Below, piece by piece: positions 41,336 to 50,577 of a stretch of 64,000 nucleotides of DNA; within the stretch, counting starts at the first letter, position 1, and each line of letters opens with the position of its first letter. Source of the stretch: Vreelandella olivaria (lineage in GTDB: Bacteria; Pseudomonadota; Gammaproteobacteria; Pseudomonadales; Halomonadaceae); assembly GCA_004295565.1 (NCBI GenBank), contig AP019416.1, positions 3,534,001 to 3,598,000 on the forward strand, written 5' to 3'. The position numbers were made by a program, and so were the translations under genes. The notes beneath the pieces were generated by a model, which ran no database searches, was not told the DNA's origin, and saw nothing but the letters and a program-made list of their open reading frames with translations.

Positions 41336-42740
41336 TGGCCTTGCTCACAGCCATACGTCAATGGCGCCCCTCCCGGTTGGGGCTCAAGCTGTTTGTGATT
41401 ATTCTCAGCGTGAACGTAGCGATTTCAGCCAGCATGTTTCTGGCGGTCTCTTACAGTATAGACCGCGGCTTTCTCGACTACCTCAATCAAGCCCAGGAGC
41501 GCCGCGCAACGCTGCTGGCTGACGGCCTCGTCACGCGCTGGGAAACCCAGCAGAGCTGGGAGTGGCTGGAGCAGTCACCGGAACGCTGGCCTTATATCGT
41601 CCGCTTTGAGCTCGGCCAGGAGCACCGCGACCGGCCCTCTCCACTCGGCGAAGCGCGGGATTTCACTCTGCGCGCCGCCGATAACCGCTTTGTGGTACCG
41701 CCCAGAAGTGGACGAGAAGGTTCGGGCAGTTGGCACTGGCTCACCCTTCACAGCGGCGATACTCATATCGGCTCACTGGGTTTCCGCCCTCCCGAGAAAT
41801 GATGGAGCGCATGGAGAGTCGCTTCCTGGAGCGCCAACAGCGTAATCTCGTGCTTATTGTAGTATCACTCTGCGTTGCCTCGCTGCTGTTAGCGGGCGGG
41901 CTCTCCTGGTGGCTGGGGCGACGCACCCGGGCACTGGCGGGCGCCACCCTGCGGCTTACCGAGGGCGACTATCACACTCGATTGCCTGAACGCGGTCGCG
42001 ATGAGCTATCGCGCCTGGCACGTGACTTCAACGTACTGGCGGCCACGCTGGAAGCCAGCCGCGATGCCCGCGCCCGCTGGGTGTCTGACACCGCCCACGA
42101 GCTGCGCACGCCGCTGGCGGTGCTGCGCGGCGAAATCGAAGCCATGCAGGATGGCATTCGCCCGCTAAACCAGGAGAACCTTAGCTCCCTCGCCCAAGAG
42201 GTGGGTCAGCTAGAGCGCTTAGTGGCGGATTTGCGCTTGCTATCGCAAAGCGACGCGGGTGCGCTGGATATTCAACTGGCACCGATGGATCTTAGCGACT
42301 GCCTCGCCAGCCGCCTGGCCGACGCCGACCGCTGGTTAGTCGAAAGCGGGTTAACGCTGACCGAACAGGTCGAACCTGGCATTATGATTCGTGGCGATGC
42401 CCAGCGCCTGCGCCAGCTCTGGAACAACCTGTTGGACAACAGCTGCGCCTATACCCAGCCGCCGGGTGAGCTGCGAGTCACGCTCACCAAGAGCCAAGGG
42501 ATGGCGGTGGTCACCTGGGAAGACACTACGCCGGGCGTGCCGGAAGGTGAATTAGCCCGCCTGACCGAGCGGCTCTATCGCGTGGAAGGCTCGCGCAGCC
42601 GTGCCAGCGGCGGCAGCGGCTTGGGGCTCTCGATTGCCAGCGCCCTGGTTAATGCCCACGGCGCAACGCTAACGCCCTCTAGCTCCACGCTGGGTGGGCT
42701 ACGCTGGACGCTACGTTTTCCGCTGTTGGCTGCTGATTAA
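41335..42740 (+). CDS. Sensor histidine kinase of the RND operon (BaeS-like)
   Basis: About 468 residues: an N-terminal membrane helix, a periplasmic domain of about 130 residues, a second helix ([18 protein letters not shown]), HAMP, dimerisation domain with phospho-acceptor His in [18 protein letters not shown], and an ATPase domain with [11 protein letters not shown] and [10 protein letters not shown]. One C lost near 41790 splits it before the second helix. The layout matches BaeS, which controls multidrug pumps under envelope stress. Translationally coupled to the pump. Confidence 0.85.
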
Positions 42741-42827
42741 TATTTCCGGGATTAGTACCACCAAAACTGATATTACACGAACCGTTAAGCCCTGCTTTTA
42801 CGTTCACTGTTAAGCGAGTCTACCGCT

Positions 42828-43522
42828 ATGTCTGATGCTGCCTCTTTACTGATTGTTGAGGATGAACCGAAGATTGCCCGCCTAATGGCAGACTACTTAA
42901 CCACCCACGGTTTTGAGGTGACGACCCTGGGCCACGGCGATGAGGTGATACCGTGGCTGGAGCAGCACTCCCCTGCGTTGGTGCTACTCGATATCATGCT
43001 GCCGGGTAAAGATGGCCTCACCCTCAGCCGGGAAATACGTCAAAAGTGGCCTGCCATTGCGATCATTATGGTCACCGCCAAGGTAGAAGAGGTGGATCGA
43101 TTGCTGGGGTTGGAGCTGGGCGCCGATGATTATATCTGCAAGCCGTTCAGTCCTCGGGAAGTCGTCGCCCGGGTGAAAGCGGTACTACGCCGTAGCCAAG
43201 CGGCGGCCGATGCCCCAGCCGTGGTGCAAAACGCACCGGTGGTATTAAACGAAGATGGCTGGCAGGCGCTCGCCCATGGGCAGGATTTAGGCCTAACGGC
43301 GGTGGAGTTCCAGCTATTGCGGGTGATGATGCAGGCGCCGGGACGTATCTTCAGCCGCGAGCAGCTAATGGATCACATGTACCGCGACAACCGCATCGTC
43401 TCGGAGCGCACCGTAGACAGCCACATCAAAAGCTGCGCAAGAAGATCCACGAAGCGCTGCCTGAGCTGGAAATTATCCGTTCGGTGTATGGCGTCGGCTA
43501 TAAGTATCAGCCGGAGGGGTAA
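42828..43522 (+). CDS. OmpR-family response regulator of the RND operon (BaeR-like)
   Basis: About 231 residues: receiver domain with acidic pair (VEDEP), phospho-acceptor Asp in LLDIMLPGKDG and Lys in ICKPFSPREV, then a winged helix ending SVYGVGYKYQPEG. One A lost near 43428 (SHIKKLRKKI) breaks the DNA-binding part. It follows its kinase and probably activates the efflux operon. A second, separate two-component pair starts 14 bp later. Confidence 0.87.
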
Positions 43523-43536
43523 CAATAGGACGACGT

Positions 43537-44238
43537 ATGAAGGCGCTCGTAGTAGAAGACAACGTTAATTTAGCTAACTCTATTGCAGCCACACTTAGCG
43601 AGGCTGCCTTTAGCATTGATGTCGCCGACGATGGAAGAAAAGCACTTCATATGCTTGAACAGGGCGGATACGACCTGTTGGTGTTGGATCTTGGCCTGCC
43701 TGAATTGGATGGCATCTCCCTACTACGCACCTTACGCCACCAGCAGAATACGATCCCTGTCTTGATTATTTCGGCACGCGACAGCCTGGATCAGCGCATA
43801 CATGGTCTTGAAGTGGGCGCAGACGACTATCTATGCAAGCCTTTTTCGCTGGAAGAAGTGACTGCACGTGCCCGGGCGTTAGTGCGGCGTGCCAAGCACT
43901 TTGGCGGAGAAACGCTACAGTGTGGGCGCTTAGAGTTTTTACCCGATGCCATGGAGCTGCGGCTTGATGGCAAGCCCTTGCTGTTGCATCGCCGCGAGTT
44001 AGAAGTCATGGAGTACCTGCTGATTAACCAAAATCGCCTCGTTAATAAGGGAGCAAATTATCGACCGACTATCTACCTCAGATGAGTCGGTCAGCTACGC
44101 CGCAGTGGAAACTTACATCTCTCGGATTCGTAAAAGATTGGCTACGATTTCGGCTTAAAAACGGTACGCGGCCTGGGCTATTACCTGGAAGCTAAAGACT
44201 GCGAACCTCAAGACGTGAAAGCCCCTGACGATGAATAA
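43537..44238 (+). CDS. tctD: Response regulator for tricarboxylate uptake
   Basis: OmpR-family regulator of about 233 residues: receiver with VVEDN, Asp in LLVLDLGLPELDG and Lys in LCKPFSLEEV; winged helix ending TVRGLGYYLEA. Two breaks lie in the DNA-binding domain, near 44050 (one G too many) and 44139 (one G missing). AGGA precedes the ATG. It overlaps the kinase start by 8 bp. The tct assignment rests on the adjacent TctE-type kinase and tctCBA genes. Confidence 0.82.
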
Positions 44239-45610
44239 ACGCCAATCGATCCGCAGTCGGCTGCTGTTATGGATTGGGCTGCCTTTCACCGCCCTCGCAA
44301 TCTTGGCATTGATCTCTAGTCACCTGCTGCTGTCTCGGCAAATCAATGCAACCTTTGATGACCTGCTACTTAATGCAGCTCAGCGGCTGGAGCGTCGAAT
44401 TTACACGGCGGATGGTGAACTGCGCATCAATATGCACTATTTCAGCATCAGTACACTTGGCAGCAGAGGTGAAGGAAAAATTTTCTATCGCATTAAAGAA
44501 AATGACGGAGACATAATCGCAGGCTTTAGCGGTTTGACAGATCCACCCCAAACGTCGCATGAACCAGTTTTTTATGATGTAGATTATGCGGGCAATGCTT
44601 TAAGAGCCGTTGCGCTTACCCTTCCATTTCGGCGAGGAGGCGAACCGGTCGACATTGAAGTCGTCGTCGCCGAATCAAAGGAAGCTCGCCACACCCTTAC
44701 CAACGACTTCATGATAACGCTCACAGGATTAATGGTCGTTACAGGATTACTAGCCATTTCAATTGCACTTTTAGCCATTCACCTTGGGTTAGCACCTCTT
44801 AATGCGGTTAGCCAAGCCTTGCGACAACGTTCACCGAATGACTTGCATGCATTGGATGATGCAGCCCCAAAAGAGATCCTGCCGCTAATCCAGAGTATTA
44901 ATCATTTAATGCAGCGTATGCGACGTAGTATTGAAAGCACTCAGCAGCTCAATGCCGATGTCTCGCATCAGCTTAGAACACCTGTCTCAGAGATCCGCGC
45001 TTTAACGGAAATGTCGCTTAAAGACGCATCCCAATCACCCGCTCATACTAGCCTGCGGGAGATTCAACGCATCGCTGAGCATGCCAGCCATACCGTTAAG
45101 CAACTGCTTAAATACGCCAAAACACGCAGCGAATTAGTCGATACATCTCACCTCGAAAGTGTCGATTTAATCGCCATTTGCCATGATGCCTGTGCTCAGA
45201 CAGCCCCTAATATTTATAAACAAAACCAAGAACTCGCCTTTGATCAACAGAAAGCAATACCTAACATTTTGGGCGACCCCATTATGCTGCGCTGGTTAGT
45301 GACCAATCTCATCGAAAATGCCAGCTTGCATGCGGGTGGCAGCATGGCCTATAGAGGCGTTATAACCGTTGCCCTTACGGCTGACGCACGCCAAGTAACA
45401 TTAACGGTTAGCGATGAGGGTACCGGCGTGGAGGAAGCACAGCTTTGCAAATTGACGGAACGCTTTTTCCGCCACAACAAACATACGCCTGGAAGCGGCT
45501 TAGGGCTGGCCATTGTGGAACAAATTGCAACGACGCACTCTGCCCGCCTGGCGCTAACGAATCGTCCCCAGGGCGGCTTTGAAGTCACGGTGACTTTCCC
45601 CGCTATTTAA
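44231..45610 (+). CDS. tctE: Sensor histidine kinase for tricarboxylate uptake
   Basis: 459 residues. N-terminal helix, a periplasmic sensor of the 2CSK_N kind that is typical of TctE, a second helix (FMITLTGLMVVTGLLAISIALLAIH), HAMP-like region, phospho-acceptor His in ADVSHQLRTPVSEIRAL, and an ATPase domain with NLIENASLHA and GSGLGLAIVEQI. Predicted to sense citrate or another tricarboxylate and to phosphorylate TctD. Intact. Convergent with the AbrB-type gene, overlapping its 3' end by 8 bp. Confidence 0.88.
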   Translation: MNKRQSIRSRLLLWIGLPFTALAILALISSHLLLSRQINATFDDLLLNAAQRLERRIYTADGELRINMHYFSISTLGSRGEGKIFYRIKENDGDIIAGFSGLTDPPQTSHEPVFYDVDYAGNALRAVALTLPFRRGGEPVDIEVVVAESKEARHTLTNDFMITLTGLMVVTGLLAISIALLAIHLGLAPLNAVSQALRQRSPNDLHALDDAAPKEILPLIQSINHLMQRMRRSIESTQQLNADVSHQLRTPVSEIRALTEMSLKDASQSPAHTSLREIQRIAEHASHTVKQLLKYAKTRSELVDTSHLESVDLIAICHDACAQTAPNIYKQNQELAFDQQKAIPNILGDPIMLRWLVTNLIENASLHAGGSMAYRGVITVALTADARQVTLTVSDEGTGVEEAQLCKLTERFFRHNKHTPGSGLGLAIVEQIATTHSARLALTNRPQGGFEVTVTFPAI

Positions 45611-46611
45611 GCGGCTGATTGACTATTCGCAGCATTAGCGGGGTCATAAAGATCAATAGCAGTAGGCGTAGTATATGGTGAGAAACAACATAGACCGGGT
45701 CGATCCCCATCACCATGGCAATCACCGCCATTTCCCCTACTCCACCAGGAATTAACGCAAGCAGAACCGCCACGAAGGCGAGTTGGGTAACACTGGAAAC
45801 CAACCACGCCATTAGCGCCGCTACCACCAACGCAAATAGAGCAAAAGTAATCCCATAACGCCCCATGCTGACCACCTGCGACCACTGTGTTCCTGAAAAA
45901 CGCGAGCCTACAGAGGCCCCCAGCACCAGAAATGCGGCAAGCACTATCCCGGTTGGCAGGGAGTAGTCGAAGCCAAGGTTAGCAATAATGGCCCCTGCGG
46001 CCATGGGCCCTAAAAAACTCAGGCAGGGGAATTCTTAACAAGCGCGCTAACCACCAACACAGTGGTGCCAACAACAGAGGCAAAATATCGACTAAGGCTA
46101 ACGCTGATGGCGAACTGGCAAGCGCCACATCTTCAACAAAAAAACTCGCCACGAAAGCCGCACCCGAAACCACGGTGACTAAGCGTAGTGAGTGAGAGAT
46201 AGCGATCCAACGTAAATCTCCATTAGCACGTTCAGCCAGCACCAGCGCTGAGTTCATGCTTCCGGGGTAAGAGCAAAAATAGCATTCATCCGCCCTAGAC
46301 TTGCTCGGTTAAAAATCCAGAATCCGCCGATCAGCATTAGTCCCATATAAACCAGCATTGCCAGCACACTGGGGTACCACAACACCAATCCTACGAGTTC
46401 ATCTGCTTGGATTCGACTGCCGATAAATAGCCCTAGCAGTGCGATGGCGGTGCGATGCAGGCGCTTATCGACACCTGTTTTCACTCCCATCAGTGATAAG
46501 CACATCACCATAAACAGAGAGCCCAGCATCCAAGCCAAGGGCAATGAAAAAGGGTGGCCAACCAGCCACCCACAAAACCAAACCAACGGTAATGACAGTT
46601 CTTTTCAACAT
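45603..46611 (-). CDS. AbrB-family membrane protein at the end of the tct operon
   Basis: Inner-membrane protein of about 336 residues with two internally similar halves (PF05145 type): LPLAWMLGSLFMVMCLSL in the first and LPTGIVLAAFLVLGASVGSRF with VLLALIPGGVGEMAVIAMVMGIDPVYVV in the second. Three breaks, near 46590, 46255 (one G lost) and 46023 (one T too many). It starts 22 bp after the tctA stop on the same strand, so it is likely in the tct transcript. Members are often labelled AbrB or ammonia-monooxygenase-like without proof of function. Confidence 0.78.
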
Positions 46612-46632
46612 TTCAACTTCTGAATTGAGGAA

Positions 46633-48141
46633 TCATAGTTGAGCAGCCTCTTGGCGCGCTTTAAGGCGCTTCATGAGTGGCTGGCTAAATAGCGAGATAA
46701 GCAGTAAGGCAAAAATCGCCAGCGTTACTGGGCGCTCAAAAACGTACGTGATGTCGCCACCACTGATTTGGTAGGAGTGAAGTAGCGATTTTTCAGCCAA
46801 CGATCCTAATAGCATGCCGATAACAGCGGCGGGTACGGAGTAGCCGTAGTGGCGAAATATCCAACCGATCACCGCAAACACCAGTACCGTAGCGGGGCCC
46901 GTCATATTGCCGGTTAGCCCGAAGGATCCCATGACCGCCAGCACCAACACAGAAGGTATCAAGTAGCGCATGGGCACTTTGACGATATTGGCCAAGAGAG
47001 GAATAAACAGTAAACCGATGATCACCAGTAGAAACACCTGGGCAAAGTTAGCGAAGATAATCGCGTAAACCACATCGGTTTGTTGGCGAATAAACTGCGG
47101 CCCGCCAGTAATATTATGCATAGCAAACGCCGCTAACATTACCGCTGTAGCGCCACCGCCGGGAATCCCTAGCGCCAGCAGGGTAGCCATTGAGCCCCCT
47201 TCGGAGCTGCTATTCGCCGCTTCGGATGCCACCACGCCTTTTGGGTTTCCCTTACCAAATGAATCGGGATCCCGATCACGGCGCTTAGTTTCTATGTAAG
47301 AGAGCAGGTTAGACACGGATGAGCCCACCCCAGGAACCGCCCCGACCAATACCCCGATCAAACCACCTCGAATCATCACCACAGGGTAGCGCATCGCCAT
47401 TCTACAACCTTCGAAGATCTCACCCACCTTGACCTTGCGGGCATCGGCAGATTCAACGATGAAGCCTTTATTAGCTAGCTTAAATAGCTCTGAGGCGGCA
47501 AACATACCCATCATGGCAGGAATGACGGGAACGCCGTCCAACAGGTAAGTCTGCCCCATCGTCCCGCGTGCCAAGCCGATTTCGCTAAACCCAATCGTGC
47601 CGACTAAAAGCCCGACAAACCCGGCCACTAACCCTTTGAGAACCTGTTCACCTTTTAAACTCGCAATCAGCGTCATCCCCCAGAGAATAACCACAAACAT
47701 CTCTGCTGGCCCCAATCTCAGCACCATGTAAGAAAGCGGCTGGATCATAAAGAACAGCACCACGTAGCCCATCAGCGCGCCAATCACCGAGGAGGCTAAC
47801 GCAACGCCTAACGCCTGGTTATGCTGCCCCTTCCGCGCCATTGGGTAACCATCAAACGCGGTAGCGATGGCCGAAGAGGTACCCGGTATATTCATCAAAA
47901 TGGCTGGAATACCGGCACCAAAGGAGCCGCCCGTAAAAATAGCGGTAAGAAACAACATGGCTTGAATAAAGTCCATGTACATGGTCATCGGCAGGAAAAT
48001 GGCCATCGCCATTGATATCTGCAGGCCTGGCGTTGCGCCAAAAATAAGCCCCAGTACAATACCCGGCACGACTACTAGCCAAGGGCCAAAATTAGAAAAA
48101 AGCAGATCAAAACTCTGCCCTACTGCGCCAAAATCAATCAT
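46633..48141 (-). CDS. tctA: Tripartite tricarboxylate transporter, large membrane subunit
   Basis: 502 residues with 11-12 hydrophobic segments. Family signatures are GLIFGATPGLQISMAMAIFLP, IPAILMNIPGTSSAIATAFDGYP near the N-terminus and GIPGGGATAVMLAAFAMHN in the second half. It forms the sodium-driven channel that takes tricarboxylate delivered by TctC. Intact, with 9 bp between it and tctB. Confidence 0.93.
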   Translation of the reverse strand: MIDFGAVGQSFDLLFSNFGPWLVVVPGIVLGLIFGATPGLQISMAMAIFLPMTMYMDFIQAMLFLTAIFTGGSFGAGIPAILMNIPGTSSAIATAFDGYPMARKGQHNQALGVALASSVIGALMGYVVLFFMIQPLSYMVLRLGPAEMFVVILWGMTLIASLKGEQVLKGLVAGFVGLLVGTIGFSEIGLARGTMGQTYLLDGVPVIPAMMGMFAASELFKLANKGFIVESADARKVKVGEIFEGCRMAMRYPVVMIRGGLIGVLVGAVPGVGSSVSNLLSYIETKRRDRDPDSFGKGNPKGVVASEAANSSSEGGSMATLLALGIPGGGATAVMLAAFAMHNITGGPQFIRQQTDVVYAIIFANFAQVFLLVIIGLLFIPLLANIVKVPMRYLIPSVLVLAVMGSFGLTGNMTGPATVLVFAVIGWIFRHYGYSVPAAVIGMLLGSLAEKSLLHSYQISGGDITYVFERPVTLAIFALLLISLFSQPLMKRLKARQEAAQL

Positions 48142-48150
48142 GGTATCTCC

Positions 48151-48599
48151 TCAGCTTGGAAGCAGCAGCAGTGTCATCGGGTACGGCAGCATCTGCGAGA
48201 AAAGAACGCGACACTCAGCCCAAAAGCGATGCTATAGCCGCCTACCAACAGCCAATTGCGCTCCCCTTTAAGGATCAGGAAAAGCGCCAGAAACACTACA
48301 GTGGCAATATCAAAGCCTATCGCTTCAAGCGACAGTACATAGGCAGCGAAGAGCCCCACAACAGGTAATGTTTTATGCAGCGGTTCTTCTTCAGAGGAGC
48401 GAAACAGCGAGCCGTGTTTAATACGCAGGATCAATTCAAGTGCAATAATCGCTAACACGATAACGGCAAGTGGCAATATAAGCAGCAGATTTTGCGGTGT
48501 GGCGGATACGCGAATGGCGTCTAATAAATACCATAGTGTAAAACCAGCCAGCCCCATGAGAACGATAAAGTCCCCATAGTCACGTTTATATTCAGACAT
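48151..48599 (-). CDS. tctB: Tripartite tricarboxylate transporter, small membrane subunit
   Basis: About 150 residues with four hydrophobic segments (DFIVLMGLAGFTLWYLLDAI; NLLLILPLAVIVLAIIALEL; KTLPVVGLFAAYVLSLEAIGF; WLLVGGYSIAFGLSVAFF). One T lost near 48197 breaks the frame close to the end; it then closes at 48151. Partner of TctA. Confidence 0.85.
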
Positions 48600-48614
48600 G
48601 GTAAAACCCCCATG

Positions 48615-48642
48615 CTGGCCCTTCACTAATGTGAGGGGCCAG
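48615..48642 (-). promoter_or_regulatory. Stem-loop between tctC and tctB
   Basis: A 12-bp stem with one G-T pair (CTGGCCCTTCAC / GTGAGGGGCCAG) and a 4-base loop, lying between tctC and tctB within one operon. No T-run follows. Such loops after binding-protein genes commonly protect the upstream message or reduce read-through, giving more binding protein than membrane subunits. Confidence 0.65.
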
Positions 48643-48683
48643 CTATCATGGAAGGATTAGTTCGGAAAAACGGGTCGTGAAAA

Positions 48684-49697
48684 TTAGTTAAGCAGGTGAG
48701 CGTATTTTTCAAACACTTGATAGTTTTCGCGCATCAGCTCGTTGGAGCGCTCGGGGCCTACCCAAACGCCGCCCATTTCGTTGCGTTCAAGCTGCTCTTG
48801 AACATCTTTACGGGCCAGCGCACTTTGAATAGCCGAGGAGAGCTTCTCAAAACGCTCAGGATGCTGCCGCTCCATTTCACTGGTCACTGCAAAGCCGCGC
48901 ATTGAGCCCTGCAGTACTGGCACTTCAAGATTCATCGGCGCCAGCGCTTCATTGATCGGAAGTGCATCCCACTGTTCAATGCGCTCATCATTGACGATCG
49001 CCAATGGGGTTAAAAACTCACGGATTCCCTCGCTGCCCTGGGCACTAATAGAGACGAAATCCACCTGCCCACCCGCTACCGCTGAACGGGCTTCGCCACC
49101 GCTGTTATAAGTCACCAAGTTGAGGTTATCTTGGGGAATACCTGCTTCATCAAGTAGCAAGCGCACCATTAAGTGCCCAGCAGAGCCTTGAACCACCGCA
49201 CCGCGTACTTGACCCTTTTCCTCGCGGATCGCTTCAAGCAGGCTTGGCAGGTCTTCATAACCGCTGTCTTTATTGGCAGCGATTAGATCCAAATCAAACC
49301 ACTGGAAGTTGATATAAGAAAAGTCGTCGACACTAAACGCTGCATCACCCGTCAGGATCGAGTTGGTTAAGTAAGGAGCAAACGTCGAGGCGTAGACGGT
49401 ATAGCCGTCATCAGGCACGTTAAGAACGTAATTAGAAGCAACCTGAGTGCCCGCCCCAGGACGATTAGTCACTTGTACCGGTACACCTAGCTCTTCGGAA
49501 ATGGGGCCAGACATCATGCGGGTCATACGATCCGCGCTACCGCCGGTGCCAAAACCTACTACCATGTTGAGCGGTCGTGAGGGAAAGTCGTCAGCGACAG
49601 CAGGAAGCGCCATTGATAGAGAGGCAATGGCGGCCGTTGCCCCGACCAGTATGGATTTGATATTGAGCGATAAGGACGCACTGGAAGTGTTAAGCAT
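48684..49697 (-). CDS. tctC: Tricarboxylate-binding periplasmic protein (Bug/TTT family)
   Basis: 337 residues with a signal peptide (ALPAVADDFPSRP at the cleavage region). Bug-family ligand-site segments are VGFGTGGSADRMTRMM and NRPGAGTQVASNYV. It captures citrate or a similar acid and delivers it to TctAB. Start at 49697, MLNTSSASLSLNIK; the in-frame extension upstream has no ribosome-binding site. Intact. First gene of tctCBA. Confidence 0.9.
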   Translation of the reverse strand: MLNTSSASLSLNIKSILVGATAAIASLSMALPAVADDFPSRPLNMVVGFGTGGSADRMTRMMSGPISEELGVPVQVTNRPGAGTQVASNYVLNVPDDGYTVYASTFAPYLTNSILTGDAAFSVDDFSYINFQWFDLDLIAANKDSGYEDLPSLLEAIREEKGQVRGAVVQGSAGHLMVRLLLDEAGIPQDNLNLVTYNSGGEARSAVAGGQVDFVSISAQGSEGIREFLTPLAIVNDERIEQWDALPINEALAPMNLEVPVLQGSMRGFAVTSEMERQHPERFEKLSSAIQSALARKDVQEQLERNEMGGVWVGPERSNELMRENYQVFEKYAHLLN

Positions 49698-50063
49698 AGC
49701 GAGGCTCTCTTTTATAAGTTTGTTGGGTTTTCGACACAGGTTCTTACCTTGTGTGCTTAAAACGCTACCCCACGAAACTGTCACCAACCTTGCATAGAGA
49801 AAGATCACAACTAAAGTCTAAACCTCACTAACTACCTGCTGATTAAGAAACGCCATGCCTGCATCAATGGTCATGCAGCAATGATGGCTATCCCTATTTC
49901 ACTGACTTCCAGGTCACCTGAGTATTTCTTAGCATATGCTAAAGTATTGCCTCGGACTGTCGATAACTCTATTAGCCTGCTTAGAACCTATTTATTTACG
50001 CAGGCCTGCGTAGTCGCTGTCGCGTCTGCTTAAAATAGCCCTTAACGCTAACGAGAGATTGCC
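49698..50063. other. Intergenic region upstream of tctC
   Basis: About 365 bp between tctC and the coiled-coil gene. It must hold the tctC promoter and carries an esterase-like fragment (separate entry). Nothing else coding was found. Confidence 0.4.
49825..49880 (-). pseudogene. Scar matching the esterase 3' end
   Basis: Positions 49835-49870 match 50589-50624, the 3' end of the esterase gene, at 32 of 36 bases in the same orientation. Translated on the minus strand it reads DAGMAFLNQQV, against DAGIAFLNRQV at the esterase C-terminus. It looks like the end of a lost esterase paralogue, leaving the coiled-coil gene between scar and intact copy. Confidence 0.6.
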
Positions 50064-50564
50064 ATGACCCTCTCTTTACCTACCGGGAGTGCCCCTTTAG
50101 ACGCACATCCTTTACGTAGTGAGCCGTCAAATGCCCAGCAAGTAACAACAACATCGGTCACTTCCAACGCCGCAACGACGGATTCCAATACCAGCATTCA
50201 TTTGGATCTATCGCCCGTGGCTAGAGGCATAGCCTCAGCTTCAGAAAAGGCTGGTAACACACAGGAAGCGAAGAACACCAAAATCGATGAAAGCGATCTC
50301 CCTCAGGAGATCAAAGAGTTACTAAAGCGAGTTGCTGAATATAGAGAAAAATTAAGAGAGAAAGAGCAGGAACTGGAAGAGGTTATGCGCGACCAGTCCC
50401 TAAACGATGAACAACGCCAAGCAAAGCTCGACGCCTTGCAACAGGAAATCAGTAGCCTCAATAATTCGCTTCAAGAGGCTATGGGCCAACTAAGCAAACT
50501 CGTCACTCAGCTGGATCTTGATGATGGCGCTGTTATCGACATGATGTCATTGGCCATGTCTTGA
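50064..50564 (+). CDS. Unrecognised coiled-coil protein
   Basis: 166 residues, intact, GAGAG before the ATG. The first 70 residues are low-complexity, Ser/Thr/Ala-rich and probably disordered. Residues about 78-145 form a strongly charged coiled coil (KELLKRVAEYREKLREKEQE onward) ending in a hydrophobic tail (VIDMMSLAMS). No signal peptide or membrane helix. I do not recognise a family. It lies between an esterase scar and the esterase gene, transcribed toward the latter. Confidence 0.65.
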   Translation: MTLSLPTGSAPLDAHPLRSEPSNAQQVTTTSVTSNAATTDSNTSIHLDLSPVARGIASASEKAGNTQEAKNTKIDESDLPQEIKELLKRVAEYREKLREKEQELEEVMRDQSLNDEQRQAKLDALQQEISSLNNSLQEAMGQLSKLVTQLDLDDGAVIDMMSLAMS

Positions 50565-50577
50565 TGACGTTGAGGCG

